Source: Oceanibaculum nanhaiense (lineage in GTDB: Bacteria > Pseudomonadota > Alphaproteobacteria > Oceanibaculales > Oceanibaculaceae). From it: a stretch of 64,000 bases of DNA. The notes below the pieces were generated by a model. The model had not been told where the DNA came from. It worked only from the letters and a program-made list of their open reading frames with translations, and did not search any database. The position numbers and the translations under genes were made by a program. The stretch spans positions 62,001 to 126,000 of the forward strand of contig NZ_MPOB01000002.1 in assembly GCF_002148795.1 (NCBI RefSeq). Reading direction: 5' to 3'. Below, in pieces: positions 37,171-46,160 of the stretch (position 1 is the stretch's first letter; the number at the start of each line of letters is the position of its first letter).

Positions 37171-38025
37171 CTACCCGAACGTCGCCTGCGCCTGCATGCC
37201 GAGATAATTGCCCGGCCCGGCGATCCACAGATCGGCGCCGCCGTCCTTCGGCGTGCCGTTCACATGGAAGGGCGCGGTATCGAACACCGGACTCATGCCA
37301 CGGAAAGAGAAGCCGGTCAGGAGCTTCTCCGGTGCCTCGCGGCGCACCAGGTCGAGCAGCAGCGTCGCCATCAGCGGCCCATGCACGATCAGGCCGGGAT
37401 AGCCTTCCACCTGCGTGACATAGGGGTGGTCGTAATGGATGCGGTGGCCATTGAAGGTCAGCGCGGAATAGCGGAACAGCAGCGGCGGCGTCGGCACCAG
37501 CTCGCGTGACCACACGGCCTCCGTGACCGGGGGGGCGGCGGGCGGCTGCTTCGCCTTCTCCGCCTCGCTGGGCCAGCCGCGATAGACGATATCGTGCTCC
37601 TCGACGATGGCGACACCCTCGGCACCGGCGATCTCGTGCTTCACCGTTACGAACACCAGCGGCCCGGTGCGGCCTTCCTTCACGGCAACCGACATCACCT
37701 CGGAGGTGCGTGTGGCACGCTCGCCGATGGCCAGTTTCTTCAGGAACTGCAGCCTGCCGCCGGCCCACATGCGGCGCGGCAGCTCGACCGGCGGCAGGAA
37801 GCCGCCGCGCTGCGGATGGCCGTCCTCGCCGAGCTGGCTGGTGCGCGCCGCCTCGTGGAAGAAGATCCAGTGCGCGCCCGGCGGCAGCGGGTCGCCTTCC
37901 TTCGGCTTCGCGTCGTCACGGTCCAGCGTGGCGTTCCAGGCATGGACGGCCCAGGCGGCGAGGCGCTCGTTCACCTCCTGGCGCTTGCCGATCCAGCCCT
38001 GCAGCTTCTCTGCGTCGATGCTCAT
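37171..38025 (-). CDS. MaoC-like / mesaconyl-C4-CoA hydratase-type dehydratase
   Basis: A 284-residue double-hotdog protein of the HTD2/FAS1-like dehydratase group. The N-terminal half has FFHEAARTSQLGEDGHP and GGFLPPVELPRRMWAGG. The C-terminal half has HYDHPYVTQVEGYPGLIVHGPL, the hydratase region with Asp and His. Such enzymes hydrate branched or C4-dicarboxylyl-CoA esters (mesaconyl-, itaconyl-, citramalyl-CoA). The start overlaps the CoA-transferase stop as ATGA. With the CoA-transferase and acyl-CoA dehydrogenase it forms a three-gene operon for CoA activation, oxidation and hydration of an organic acid. Confidence 0.85.
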   Translation of the reverse strand: MSIDAEKLQGWIGKRQEVNERLAAWAVHAWNATLDRDDAKPKEGDPLPPGAHWIFFHEAARTSQLGEDGHPQRGGFLPPVELPRRMWAGGRLQFLKKLAIGERATRTSEVMSVAVKEGRTGPLVFVTVKHEIAGAEGVAIVEEHDIVYRGWPSEAEKAKQPPAAPPVTEAVWSRELVPTPPLLFRYSALTFNGHRIHYDHPYVTQVEGYPGLIVHGPLMATLLLDLVRREAPEKLLTGFSFRGMSPVFDTAPFHVNGTPKDGGADLWIAGPGNYLGMQAQATFG

Positions 38026-39152
38026 GCGGTGAACTCCTTGCGGATGGCCTCGCTGTGCTGGCCGATGGCGGGCACCGGTTTCAGGCCGGGTGTCATGCCA
38101 TCGGTGATGGCGGCAGGGGCGACGATCTCGACCGGCCCTTCCGGCGTCTCCACCGGCACCAGGCGCAGCGCCGGATGGCCCACCAGGTCGGCCACGCTGT
38201 TGACCGAGGCGAAGGCGATCTTCGCCGCTTTCAGCTTCTCCACCACGGTCGCGCGCGGCAGCGCCTTGAACACGCCTTCGATGGCGGCGCTCAGCGCCGG
38301 CCGGTTGGCGCAGCGCGCGACATTGCTCGAAAAGCGCTCGTCCGTGGCGAGGCCGGGCTGGCCCAGCACCTCGGCGCACAGCCTTGCCCATTCGCGCTCG
38401 TTCTGGATCGCCAGCATCACCTGCCCATCGGCGCAGGCATAGGCGCCATAGGGCTGGATGGTGGCATGGCCGAGGCCGATGCGGGCCGGCGCCGTGCCGC
38501 CATAGGCATATTGCAGATAGGGCACGTTCATCCAGTCGGCGAGGCCATCGAACAGCGACACCTTGATGGCGCTGCCCTTACCCGTCGTGCCGCGCCGAAT
38601 GAGCGCCTCCAGCACGGCGGCATAGGCGTTCATGCCGGCGCCGATATCGCCGACCGACACGCCGACGCGGGCCATGCCCTCGGCCGTGCCGGTGACCGAG
38701 CACAACCCGCTTTCCGCCTGCACCAGCAGATCATAGGCCTTCATCTCGGCCAGCGGGCCGTCCTCGCCATAGCCGCTGATATCGACGGTGATCAGCGACG
38801 GGTGGCGTTTGCGCAATTCCTCCGCGCCGATGCCGGCGCGCGTCGTGGCGCCGGGGGCGAGGTTCTGCACGAACACATCGGCCTTCGCGATCAGCCGTTC
38901 CAGCAACGCCTTGTCGTCCGGGTTCTTGATGTCGAGCGTCAGCGATTCCTTGCCCCGGTTCAGCCAGACGAAATAGCTGGCCTGGCCTTTCACCGCCGCG
39001 TCATAGCCGCGCGCGAAATCGCCCTCGGCGCGTTCGATCTTGATGACCCGCGCCCCGGCATCGGCCAGCTTCGCGGTGCAGAGCGGGGCGGCGACGGCCT
39101 GTTCCAGCGCCACCACCAGCAATCCGTCCAATGCGCCCATCGACCCGCCCAT
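38022..39152 (-). CDS. CaiB/BaiF family class III CoA-transferase
   Basis: A 376-residue class III CoA-transferase. It shows the N-terminal VVALEQAVAAPLCTAKLADAGARVIKIE nucleotide-like fold, SYFVWLNRGKESLTLDIK, and EMKAYDLLVQAESG with the catalytic Asp. These enzymes move CoA from a donor such as succinyl-CoA to a carboxylic acid. Its start overlaps the dehydrogenase stop (TGATG) and its stop overlaps the hydratase start, so the three are coupled. Substrate unknown; itaconate-like or methylsuccinate-like acids are plausible from the neighbours. A start at 39140 is also possible. Confidence 0.9.
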   Translation of the reverse strand: MGGSMGALDGLLVVALEQAVAAPLCTAKLADAGARVIKIERAEGDFARGYDAAVKGQASYFVWLNRGKESLTLDIKNPDDKALLERLIAKADVFVQNLAPGATTRAGIGAEELRKRHPSLITVDISGYGEDGPLAEMKAYDLLVQAESGLCSVTGTAEGMARVGVSVGDIGAGMNAYAAVLEALIRRGTTGKGSAIKVSLFDGLADWMNVPYLQYAYGGTAPARIGLGHATIQPYGAYACADGQVMLAIQNEREWARLCAEVLGQPGLATDERFSSNVARCANRPALSAAIEGVFKALPRATVVEKLKAAKIAFASVNSVADLVGHPALRLVPVETPEGPVEIVAPAAITDGMTPGLKPVPAIGQHSEAIRKEFTA

Positions 39153-40333
39153 CAGTAGGAACGCGGCAGGCCGAGCACATGCTCGGACAGGTAGGCATAG
39201 ATCAGATTGGTGGAGATCGGCGCGATCTGATACAGCCGCGTCTCGCGGAACTTGCGCTCGATATCGTACTCCTCGGCGAAACCGAAGCCGCCATGCGTCT
39301 GCAGGCACATATCGGCGGCGGCCCAGGAGGCATCGGCGGCCAGCAGCTTCGCCATGTTGGCTTCCTTGCCGCAGGGAATCTTGCCGTCATACATCTGCGC
39401 CGCGCGCTCGACCATCAGCGCCGCTGCTTCCGACTGCGCATAGGCCTTGGCGATCGGGAACTGGATGCCCTGATTCTGCCCGATCGGGCGGTTGAACACC
39501 TTGCGCTCATTGGCGTAGTCGGTGGCCTTGGCGATGAACCAGCGGGCATCGCCGATACATTCCGAGGCGATCAGGATACGCTCCGCATTCATTCCATCCA
39601 GGATGTAGCGGAAGCCCTTGCCCTCCTCGCCGATCAGGTTCTCGGCGGGGACTTCCAGATCGTCGAGGAAGATTTCCGTGGTGGCGTGGTTCAGCATGGT
39701 GCGGATCGGACGGATGGTCAGCCCCTTGCCCAGCGCCTTCTTCATATCCACCAGGAAGACCGACAGGCCTTCGGTCTTCTTCGTCACCTGATCCTTCGGG
39801 GTGGTGCGGGCCAGCAGGATCATCAGGTCGGAATGTTCGGCCCGGCTGGTCCAGACCTTCTGGCCGTTCACGATGTATTTGTCGCCCTCGCGCACCGCCA
39901 CGGTGCGGATCGAGGTGGTGTCGGTGCCCGCCGTCGGCTCGGTCACGCCGAAAGCCTGCAGGCGCAACTCGCCGGTGGCGATCTTCGGCAGGTACTGCTG
40001 CTTCTGCGCTTCATTGCCGTGCCGCAGCAGCGTGCCCATCGTGTACATCTGCGCGTGGCAGGCGGCGCCATTGCAGCCGGCCTTGTGGATTTCCTCCAGG
40101 ATCGCCGCCGCTGCCTCGATGCCAAGGCCGCTGCCGCCAAACTCCTCCGGGATCAGCACGGAGAGGTAGCCGGCTTCGGTCAGCGCCTGCACGAACTCGG
40201 TCGGATAGGCGCGCTCGCGGTCCTTCTCGCGCCAGTATTCGCCGGGAAAACCGGCGCAGAGCTGGCGCACGGCCTCGCGGATTTCGGGGAAGCTCTCTTG
40301 CGTGGTGGCGTTGGCGGCTGAGCTGGTGGACAT
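39152..40333 (-). CDS. acyl-CoA dehydrogenase family protein
   Basis: A 393-residue FAD-dependent acyl-CoA dehydrogenase. Typical segments are LQAFGVTEPTAGTDTTSIRT (FAD binding), YIVNGQKVWTSRAEHSD, NAERILIASECIG and QTHGGFGFAEEYDIER. At the usual catalytic-base position the IYEGTSEI-like segment is replaced by IAPISTNLI, so the base Glu at that site is missing; some families place it elsewhere. First gene of the operon with the CoA-transferase and hydratase. The start at 40333 is preceded by GAGGAAAC at suitable distance; an upstream extension is of non-coding type. Confidence 0.88.
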   Translation of the reverse strand: MSTSSAANATTQESFPEIREAVRQLCAGFPGEYWREKDRERAYPTEFVQALTEAGYLSVLIPEEFGGSGLGIEAAAAILEEIHKAGCNGAACHAQMYTMGTLLRHGNEAQKQQYLPKIATGELRLQAFGVTEPTAGTDTTSIRTVAVREGDKYIVNGQKVWTSRAEHSDLMILLARTTPKDQVTKKTEGLSVFLVDMKKALGKGLTIRPIRTMLNHATTEIFLDDLEVPAENLIGEEGKGFRYILDGMNAERILIASECIGDARWFIAKATDYANERKVFNRPIGQNQGIQFPIAKAYAQSEAAALMVERAAQMYDGKIPCGKEANMAKLLAADASWAAADMCLQTHGGFGFAEEYDIERKFRETRLYQIAPISTNLIYAYLSEHVLGLPRSY

Positions 40334-40476
40334 GGGGGGCGTTTCCTCTTTATCGGGCTTTGTCGGACAAATAGGCCGCCCGCACGATAAAGAAACGCTG
40401 TTGCCATGCAATATGAAACCGCCTTCCGCGCCAATCCGGGGGCGGGCCATGCGCGCAAGGCATGGCGGGGGGCATA

Positions 40477-40588
40477 CCCCCCTCACCCGGTTCGCTTTGC
40501 TCACCACCCTCTCCCGCGAAGGGAGAGGGTTAAGTAAGCCACCTCAATATTTCCCTCTCCCCTGCGAGGCGGAGCTGGGTGAGGGGGA
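40477..40588. repeat. nested inverted-repeat element (REP-like)
   Basis: The outer arms CCCCCTCACCC (40478-40488) and GGGTGAGGGGG (40577-40587) are perfect inverse repeats of 11 bp. They enclose CCCTCTCCC/GGGAGAGGG (around 40508-40529) as an inner hairpin. It has the look of the CCCTCTCCC-type intergenic repeats found widely in proteobacteria. It sits between the end of the glycosylation operon and the start of the acyl-CoA dehydrogenase operon, and could end transcripts. Confidence 0.7.
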
Positions 40589-40598
40589 TTTGTAGCCC

Positions 40599-41171
40599 TC
40601 AGAACGCGGAATTCGGCTGGGTGAGGAAGGTCTTTTCCTCCTCCGTCATCTCGCGGCCCAGCGCCGTGTTGCGGTGGGGGAAGCGTCCGAAGCAGGCGAT
40701 GATGTCGCGGTGCAGGACGGCGTAATGGTGCCAGCTGGGATCGTCGGTCTCCTGGCTCAGCTTCTCGAACAGCGCGACGGAGCGGTCCTGGTCGGCCAGA
40801 TCCTCGCTGTGTTCGAGGGGCAGGTAGAGGAACAGCCGCTGCAGGGGCAGCAGCTTGCGGTCATAGCCTTCGGCCAGCGCCATTTTCGCCAGTTCCAGCG
40901 CGCGCATGTCGCCATCGAAGGCGCGCGCCGTGCCCCGGAACAGATTGCGCGGGAACTGGTCGAGCAGGATGATGAGGGCGAGGCAGCCCTCCGGCTCGCC
41001 CTCCCAGGTGGAGAGGCCGCCTTCCAGCGCATCCTCCACCAGCGGCAGGAAGCGCTCGCGGATTTCCTCGTCAAAATCCTCGTTCTTCTCGAACCAGATT
41101 TGCCGTTTCTCGCTATAGGACGGTGCGTCCGGCTTGCCGAACCAGAAATCCAGAATGTCGCGCGGGGTCAT
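40599..41171 (-). CDS. DUF924 family protein
   Basis: A 190-residue all-helical DUF924 (TPR-like) protein. The family signature is seen in ILDFWFGK at the start, LALIILLDQFPRNLFRGTARAFDGD in the middle and HHYAVLHRDIIACFGRFPHRN. Function is not established for the family. It is the last gene of the minus-strand glycosyltransferase operon, coupled to it by TGATG. The start at 41171 has GGAG six bases upstream; ATG 41183 would overlap more. Confidence 0.92.
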   Translation of the reverse strand: MTPRDILDFWFGKPDAPSYSEKRQIWFEKNEDFDEEIRERFLPLVEDALEGGLSTWEGEPEGCLALIILLDQFPRNLFRGTARAFDGDMRALELAKMALAEGYDRKLLPLQRLFLYLPLEHSEDLADQDRSVALFEKLSQETDDPSWHHYAVLHRDIIACFGRFPHRNTALGREMTEEEKTFLTQPNSAF

Positions 41172-42889
41172 CAGGGTCTCCATCGATTTTCCGCGATCAT
41201 AGCCGACAGCGCGGCGTCGAGCGAGCGGGCGAAACCGGCCCCGTCCAGAAACGGGGCACCGGGCAGCGCCTGGCGGATCGTCGTACCGATAGTCCGCCTT
41301 TCCGCAGGATCGCCGATCAGCCGCAAGGCGATGCGCCGATACTCTCCGGTGTTTTTGGCGACAAGAGGGCCGAGTCCCAGCGGGTCCAGCCCAAGTGGGT
41401 CCAGCATTGCCGCCGCTTGGTTGCCGCGCTGGCTCACCCCCCGCATCGTGACGATGGGCAGGCCGGCGGCCAGCGGGTCCAGCAGGCTGGTGCAGCCGGC
41501 ATAGGGGAAGGCATCGAGACAGAGGTCGGCCAGCCCGGCCAGTGCCGCGAGACTGCCGGCATCGGCGAACGGGCCGGCCAGCCGCACCCGCCAGCGTGCG
41601 ACGCCATGCGCCAGTGCGCGGTCCTCGACATGCTGGCGGAAGCGCGCGACGGGCGGGTCGCCGCCGGCCCAGAACGGGTTAAAGGGGCTGAGCAGCAGCA
41701 CACTGTTTTCCGTCTCCGCCAGCAGGCTAAGCCAGCATTCGAGCGCTTCATCCGTCAGCTTCATCAGATTGGCGGTGGAGAGCAGGAGGATCGCCTCCGC
41801 CGGGATGCCGAGATCGGCCCGGTTCAGCGCTGGCGCCTCCTGCGCCAGTCCGGGGGCGAAGCAGCAGAAGGGCCGGCCGAGCCGGGCTGGCTGTTCGGTG
41901 TACTGGTCATCGGCCTGCGGCGGTGTCTCGCTGCCGATCAACACATGCGTCATGCCGGGCAGGCCGGTGGTGACCGGGCTGGATGCCAGCGCGACCTGCA
42001 CGGGGGCCAGGCGGTGTGCCGCCAGCCGGGCCAGCGGGTCCATCGCCGCCGCCACATTGCCGCCGATCAGCAGCACATCCAGCCGGTCGTTACGGAGCGC
42101 GGCCACCCGCGCCGCCAGGCTCAACCCGTCCAGCCGTTTCACTTGTCCTATTCTGAGCCGCGCCAGCGCCGCCATGTCGTCCTCATCGCCCGCCAGCGCA
42201 TAGCCGGTGACGGCAAAACGATCGCGGTCCAGCCCGGCGACATGCGGCAGCAGGAAGCGCGTGTTCGGCCTGTCGTCCAGCCGCATCGCCAGCAGGCCGA
42301 GGCGGATCGGCCCGTTGCCGCGCCTCGGCGGTGTCCATTCTTCCGCCCTGGCAAAGCGCGCGATCAGCTTTCCGCGCCGCTGCATCAGGGGCTTGAGGTC
42401 GCCGGTCCCGGCGAAAGCGGCATGCAGGCGGAGATCGTCCAGCAGCGCGAAACCATCATCCTGCCGCTCCGGCGGTGCGGTCTCGATGGCCTGCAGCAGA
42501 GTTTCCGCCCAGCGTGCCCAGCGGTCCGGGTCGCCCGGTTCGCGGAAGAAATCCGGCCCGCGTGCCAGCGTGCGGAACAGCGCCGGCCCCAGCCAGTAGG
42601 GCAGGTCGGATATCGGATCGAGCGGCGGCAGGCGGTACGGCTCGGTCAGCAGCAGCCCTGCCAGCAGGGGCGCGGGGTGGTCGGCGGGGCTTGCGGCATG
42701 GCGCAGCCTCGCAACAGCCTCGTCCAGCAGATCCGGCGCTTCCGGCCAGCGCAGCGGCGGGGTGTCCAGCGCGGCGAGCAGCGGCTTTCCTTCCGGTCCA
42801 AGGAACGCCGCCTCCGCCTCGGAAGGGCTGCGGGCCAGCCAGCGCCTTGCCAGCGCGATGCGGCGGAAAGCGGGCAGGGTCGCGCTCAT
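41171..42889 (-). CDS. SPINDLY/OGT-like (GT41) glycosyltransferase
   Basis: A 572-residue protein whose C-terminal half matches GT41: QVALASSPVTTGLPGMTHVL, then LLLSTANLMKLTDEALECW, and LDAFPYAGCTSLLDPLAAGLPIVT for donor binding. These enzymes transfer a sugar, often from UDP-GlcNAc, to Ser/Thr or Asn of cytoplasmic proteins. The N-terminal 170 residues are helical with no clear TPR consensus, so target recognition may differ from eukaryotic OGT. Its start overlaps the sulfotransferase-like gene stop by 4 bases. Acceptor unknown; the RTX protein nearby is a candidate. Confidence 0.85.
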   Translation of the reverse strand: MSATLPAFRRIALARRWLARSPSEAEAAFLGPEGKPLLAALDTPPLRWPEAPDLLDEAVARLRHAASPADHPAPLLAGLLLTEPYRLPPLDPISDLPYWLGPALFRTLARGPDFFREPGDPDRWARWAETLLQAIETAPPERQDDGFALLDDLRLHAAFAGTGDLKPLMQRRGKLIARFARAEEWTPPRRGNGPIRLGLLAMRLDDRPNTRFLLPHVAGLDRDRFAVTGYALAGDEDDMAALARLRIGQVKRLDGLSLAARVAALRNDRLDVLLIGGNVAAAMDPLARLAAHRLAPVQVALASSPVTTGLPGMTHVLIGSETPPQADDQYTEQPARLGRPFCCFAPGLAQEAPALNRADLGIPAEAILLLSTANLMKLTDEALECWLSLLAETENSVLLLSPFNPFWAGGDPPVARFRQHVEDRALAHGVARWRVRLAGPFADAGSLAALAGLADLCLDAFPYAGCTSLLDPLAAGLPIVTMRGVSQRGNQAAAMLDPLGLDPLGLGPLVAKNTGEYRRIALRLIGDPAERRTIGTTIRQALPGAPFLDGAGFARSLDAALSAMIAENRWRP

Positions 42890-43665
42890 TCTCGCACCTC
42901 ATAGCCCAACAGGTCGAGCGCCTGCCGGTAACGCCGGTCGCGGTTCAGCCGGTGCAGGATATGCGGCGGTGCCGGGCGCGGCTCCAGCCGCTCTATTTCC
43001 GCCGAGGATGCCGCCCGCCCCGGCACGCCGCCGGTGCTGAACTGCGTAGTCTCGCGCCAGCCCTCCAGCCGCGCGGGATCGAAGGCAAGGTCCAGTTTCC
43101 GGCACAGCTCTTCCATGCCGCCGGCCGGATCGGCGGCAATATCCTCATAGCGCACGAAGCCGATTGCCGCCGCCATCACCGCGAAACCTTCGATGCCGTC
43201 CAGCCAGGCTTCCAGCTCGGCCTGACGGGGCGGGCGGCCCTCGGCGGCCAGCATGGCGGCGAGGCTCAGCCACTGGTCGAGCGGATGGCGGACGGTGGCG
43301 GTGCGGATCAGCGTGAACCGTCCGGCCAGCGCCTCCACCTGTGCCGACGTCAGCGCCGGTTTCAGCCCCAGGCCCAGCGGCATGAAGTCGAGATGGCTCC
43401 AGTCACGGATCAGCAGGGGCCGTCTTTTGCGCCGGGCGTTGGCGGCGGTCAGCGCGAGGGCGTCGGTGTAGGGCAGCGCGTCACGTCCCAACAGATCGTC
43501 CGCGCCGATCAGGCCGAACCAGTCGCGCGCCTGTGCCAGCGGGTCGAGAGTGGCCCAGCCCAGCGGATGCACTTCGCTCAGCACCGCCACGCCCTGCGCC
43601 AGCATCAGCCGGTTGACCAGCGTGCCGCCGCTGCGCGCCAGTTGGTGCAGGAGCCGCAGTTTCAT
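42886..43665 (-). CDS. sulfotransferase-like P-loop protein
   Basis: A 259-residue protein beginning LLHQLARSGGTLVNRLMLAQ, which fits the 5'-phosphosulfate-binding loop of PAPS-dependent sulfotransferases. A second motif TATVRHPLDQWLSLA matches the 3'-phosphate-binding region (RxPxxxxxS), and RYEDIAADP is also typical. It would sulfate a carbohydrate or protein, plausible in an operon of glycosyltransferases. Overlaps neighbours by 4 bases at both ends. Whether it uses PAPS is not shown by the sequence alone. Confidence 0.75.
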   Translation of the reverse strand: MKLRLLHQLARSGGTLVNRLMLAQGVAVLSEVHPLGWATLDPLAQARDWFGLIGADDLLGRDALPYTDALALTAANARRKRRPLLIRDWSHLDFMPLGLGLKPALTSAQVEALAGRFTLIRTATVRHPLDQWLSLAAMLAAEGRPPRQAELEAWLDGIEGFAVMAAAIGFVRYEDIAADPAGGMEELCRKLDLAFDPARLEGWRETTQFSTGGVPGRAASSAEIERLEPRPAPPHILHRLNRDRRYRQALDLLGYEVRE

Positions 43666-46160
43666 AGAATCACCGGCGACAGGGTGAAGCCGGCCAGTGA
43701 CAGGCCGCTGTCGGCGGTCAGCGCGATGCGGTCGCAGGGCGGCAGATAGGCAATGCCGTCGCGCAACGCGATATCCTGTCCGCCGGCGATGAGGCGCGGC
43801 GGTGCCTCCGCCTGCATGCCGTCCAGAACCAGCAGATGCCGGCCCGCCAGCGGCTGGCGCAGGAAGATCGTCCCGGCCCGGCGCGGCGTCAGGCGGAACA
43901 ACCCGTCTGCGATCTCCCAGCCGGTTGCCAGCAGCGGCGACGCGGCGTCGATACGGATCGTGCCCGCCGCCGGATGCAGGGCGAAGCGCGACAGCGCCAC
44001 GCCCAGCGGGCGCGGATCGCCGGGGGCCATGTGCGGCGGCGCATACAGGGCGATATCGGCAAGGCCGCCGGCCAGCAAAGCCTCCGGGACCGCCGCGCGC
44101 AGCAGCGCGGCCTCGGCCGGATCGGGCGCCAGCAACAGACGGTGCGGGACGGGCCTGCCGCCGATCTCAAGGCGCAGCCCCTCCCGCGTGCCGGGCGGCA
44201 GATGGCGCAGCGCCAGCTCCAGCACCCCCGGCCCGGCGAAGGGTACGGGCAGGGCAAGCCGCGCCGCTTCCCCGCCCACCGACCAGCGCCAACCGGCCGC
44301 CTCCGTCGCGTGCCAGCCTTCGCCGAAGCCCTCCGACCGGGCATCGCCGCGCAGTGCCTCCGCCGCCAGCGGATCGGCCTGCGCCTCCTCCTCCATGATC
44401 TCGCGGAACAGCATGTCCCAGCAGGCGGCGGCGCGCCGTCCGAAATCCGCCGGATCGAGGAAGGGGGCCGCCTCGATGCGCGCCAGGATGCGGCTGCGCC
44501 AGCGTTCCCGCGCCCCGGAATCGCCCGCCAGCGCCACTGCGATATCGGCGTAAGCTGCCGGATCGCTTGCCACCAGCTCGTCAAGCCCGCCCAGCCCTAA
44601 GGGCCGCAGCAGCGCCGCCCCCTGCTTTTCCTTCTGTGCCGCGCCGTCCAGCGCCACCACCGGCGTGCCGGCGCGCAGCGGGTCGATCAGGCTGGCGCAG
44701 CCGGCATAGGGGAAGGAATCGAGGAAGATATCGGCCCGCCGCGCCAGATGGGCGAGTGCCGCCCGCTCGCGGAACGGCCCGGCCACGGCAATGCGGCGCG
44801 GGTCGAGGCCGTGCGCCACCGCCGCGTCGCGCATCCAGTGCAGCATCGCGCGGCCCGCCACCGGCACCGACCAGCCGGGATTGCCGGGCAGCAGCATCAG
44901 TATCGTGCCGGGCGCGCGCTCCAGGATCGACAGCCAGCACTCGCGCAAGACGGGGTTCAGCTTGGCCGCATGCGCCGCCGCCAGCAGCAGGGTCGCGGAG
45001 CCGGCAACTGCCCGGCGCAGGTCGGCCACCTGCCGGTCGATCAGATCGGCCTCGGGCGGGCGGTTGACGGGCAAAGGCGGTTCGACGAAACAGACCGGCA
45101 GCCCTTCCATTAGCAGCGGTTTTTCGCTGTAGCGCCCGGCGATATCGCCCGCCTCCGCTTCCGCCGAGGTCAGGAACCGGTCGATCCCCGGCAGGCCGGT
45201 GCTGGCCGGGCTGGCGATGGTGGCCACCTGCCGCCGGGCGAGGCGCTGGCAGGCCAGACGCGGATAGGTGCCGGCGCGGCCCAGCAGATTGTTGGCGAAG
45301 ACCAGAATATCGAGGTCGAAACCGCGAATGTAGTCCGCTCGTTCCGGCTCCGGAACGCCCGACAGGTCGAGGATGCGCTCCGCCATGCCGGCATGGGCGC
45401 GCGCCGCGTCTGAGCGGATGCCATGCAGCAGGATCAGGAAGCTTTCCGTGCGGGTGCGGTCCAGCCCGGCGAGGAAGGGCAGCAGCGCCCGGGTCTCGGT
45501 ACGGTCCCCGGCATCCAGCGCGATGAAGCCCAGCCGCATCCGCCCCGGCTTTCGCGGGTGTAGCGTTGGCCCGGCGATGCCAGCCGCCAGCGCCAGCAAC
45601 CGGCCGCGTCGCGTCAGGGTCTCCCGGTCGGTACGGCTGCGGAAATGGGCGAGGAAGTTGCTGCCCTCCAGAAAGGCGCGCAGCAGCGCGCGGGCCTCGG
45701 GATGCTGTGGGTTGTCCAGCACGCGCGTCTCTATCCAGCGGATCAGATCGACGAACCAGGCCTCGCGCCGCGCGGTTTCGGCCTCGTCTTCGTCCAGCGG
45801 CAGGCCGGTATCGAGCAGGGCGCGGGTGACCGGCTCCAGCAAGGGCGGCGGGCAGGCCTCCAGCGCAGCCAAATCGGGCAGGCAGCGATGCGGCCAGTCA
45901 TAGAGCAGCCGGGCCAGCAGGCCGGGCCAGAAGCGCGCATCGGCGGGCATCGGGAGATCGGGCGGCGGATCGTCCTCCCCCGGCAGGGCACGCAGATTCT
46001 GCGCGGCCACCTGCCGGTACAGCGCCCCCAGCTCGCCGCGCAATGCGGTCGCCAGCCCGAGGGGCGGGATGTCGGGCAGGATGAGCGCCAGCCGCCGCCG
46101 TGCCTCTTGCCAGGCGGCTTCGGTCACGTCGTCGGGCAGAGGCCGCAGCGCCGGGATCAT
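43662..46160 (-). CDS. large SPINDLY/OGT-like (GT41) glycosyltransferase with C-terminal extension
   Basis: An 832-residue paralog of the other GT41-like protein. The GT core is at about residues 205-600 with QVATIASPASTGLPGIDRFL, LLAAAHAAKLNPVLRECWLS and LDSFPYAGCASLIDPLRAGTPVVALDG. About 220 residues follow that look like a beta-rich binding domain (LEIGGRPVPHRLLL, GTIFLRQPLAGRHLLVLDGM), not usual in GT41. The N-terminal 190 residues are helical. Coupled by 4-base overlaps with the GT2 gene upstream and the sulfotransferase gene downstream. Confidence 0.82.
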   Translation of the reverse strand: MIPALRPLPDDVTEAAWQEARRRLALILPDIPPLGLATALRGELGALYRQVAAQNLRALPGEDDPPPDLPMPADARFWPGLLARLLYDWPHRCLPDLAALEACPPPLLEPVTRALLDTGLPLDEDEAETARREAWFVDLIRWIETRVLDNPQHPEARALLRAFLEGSNFLAHFRSRTDRETLTRRGRLLALAAGIAGPTLHPRKPGRMRLGFIALDAGDRTETRALLPFLAGLDRTRTESFLILLHGIRSDAARAHAGMAERILDLSGVPEPERADYIRGFDLDILVFANNLLGRAGTYPRLACQRLARRQVATIASPASTGLPGIDRFLTSAEAEAGDIAGRYSEKPLLMEGLPVCFVEPPLPVNRPPEADLIDRQVADLRRAVAGSATLLLAAAHAAKLNPVLRECWLSILERAPGTILMLLPGNPGWSVPVAGRAMLHWMRDAAVAHGLDPRRIAVAGPFRERAALAHLARRADIFLDSFPYAGCASLIDPLRAGTPVVALDGAAQKEKQGAALLRPLGLGGLDELVASDPAAYADIAVALAGDSGARERWRSRILARIEAAPFLDPADFGRRAAACWDMLFREIMEEEAQADPLAAEALRGDARSEGFGEGWHATEAAGWRWSVGGEAARLALPVPFAGPGVLELALRHLPPGTREGLRLEIGGRPVPHRLLLAPDPAEAALLRAAVPEALLAGGLADIALYAPPHMAPGDPRPLGVALSRFALHPAAGTIRIDAASPLLATGWEIADGLFRLTPRRAGTIFLRQPLAGRHLLVLDGMQAEAPPRLIAGGQDIALRDGIAYLPPCDRIALTADSGLSLAGFTLSPVIL

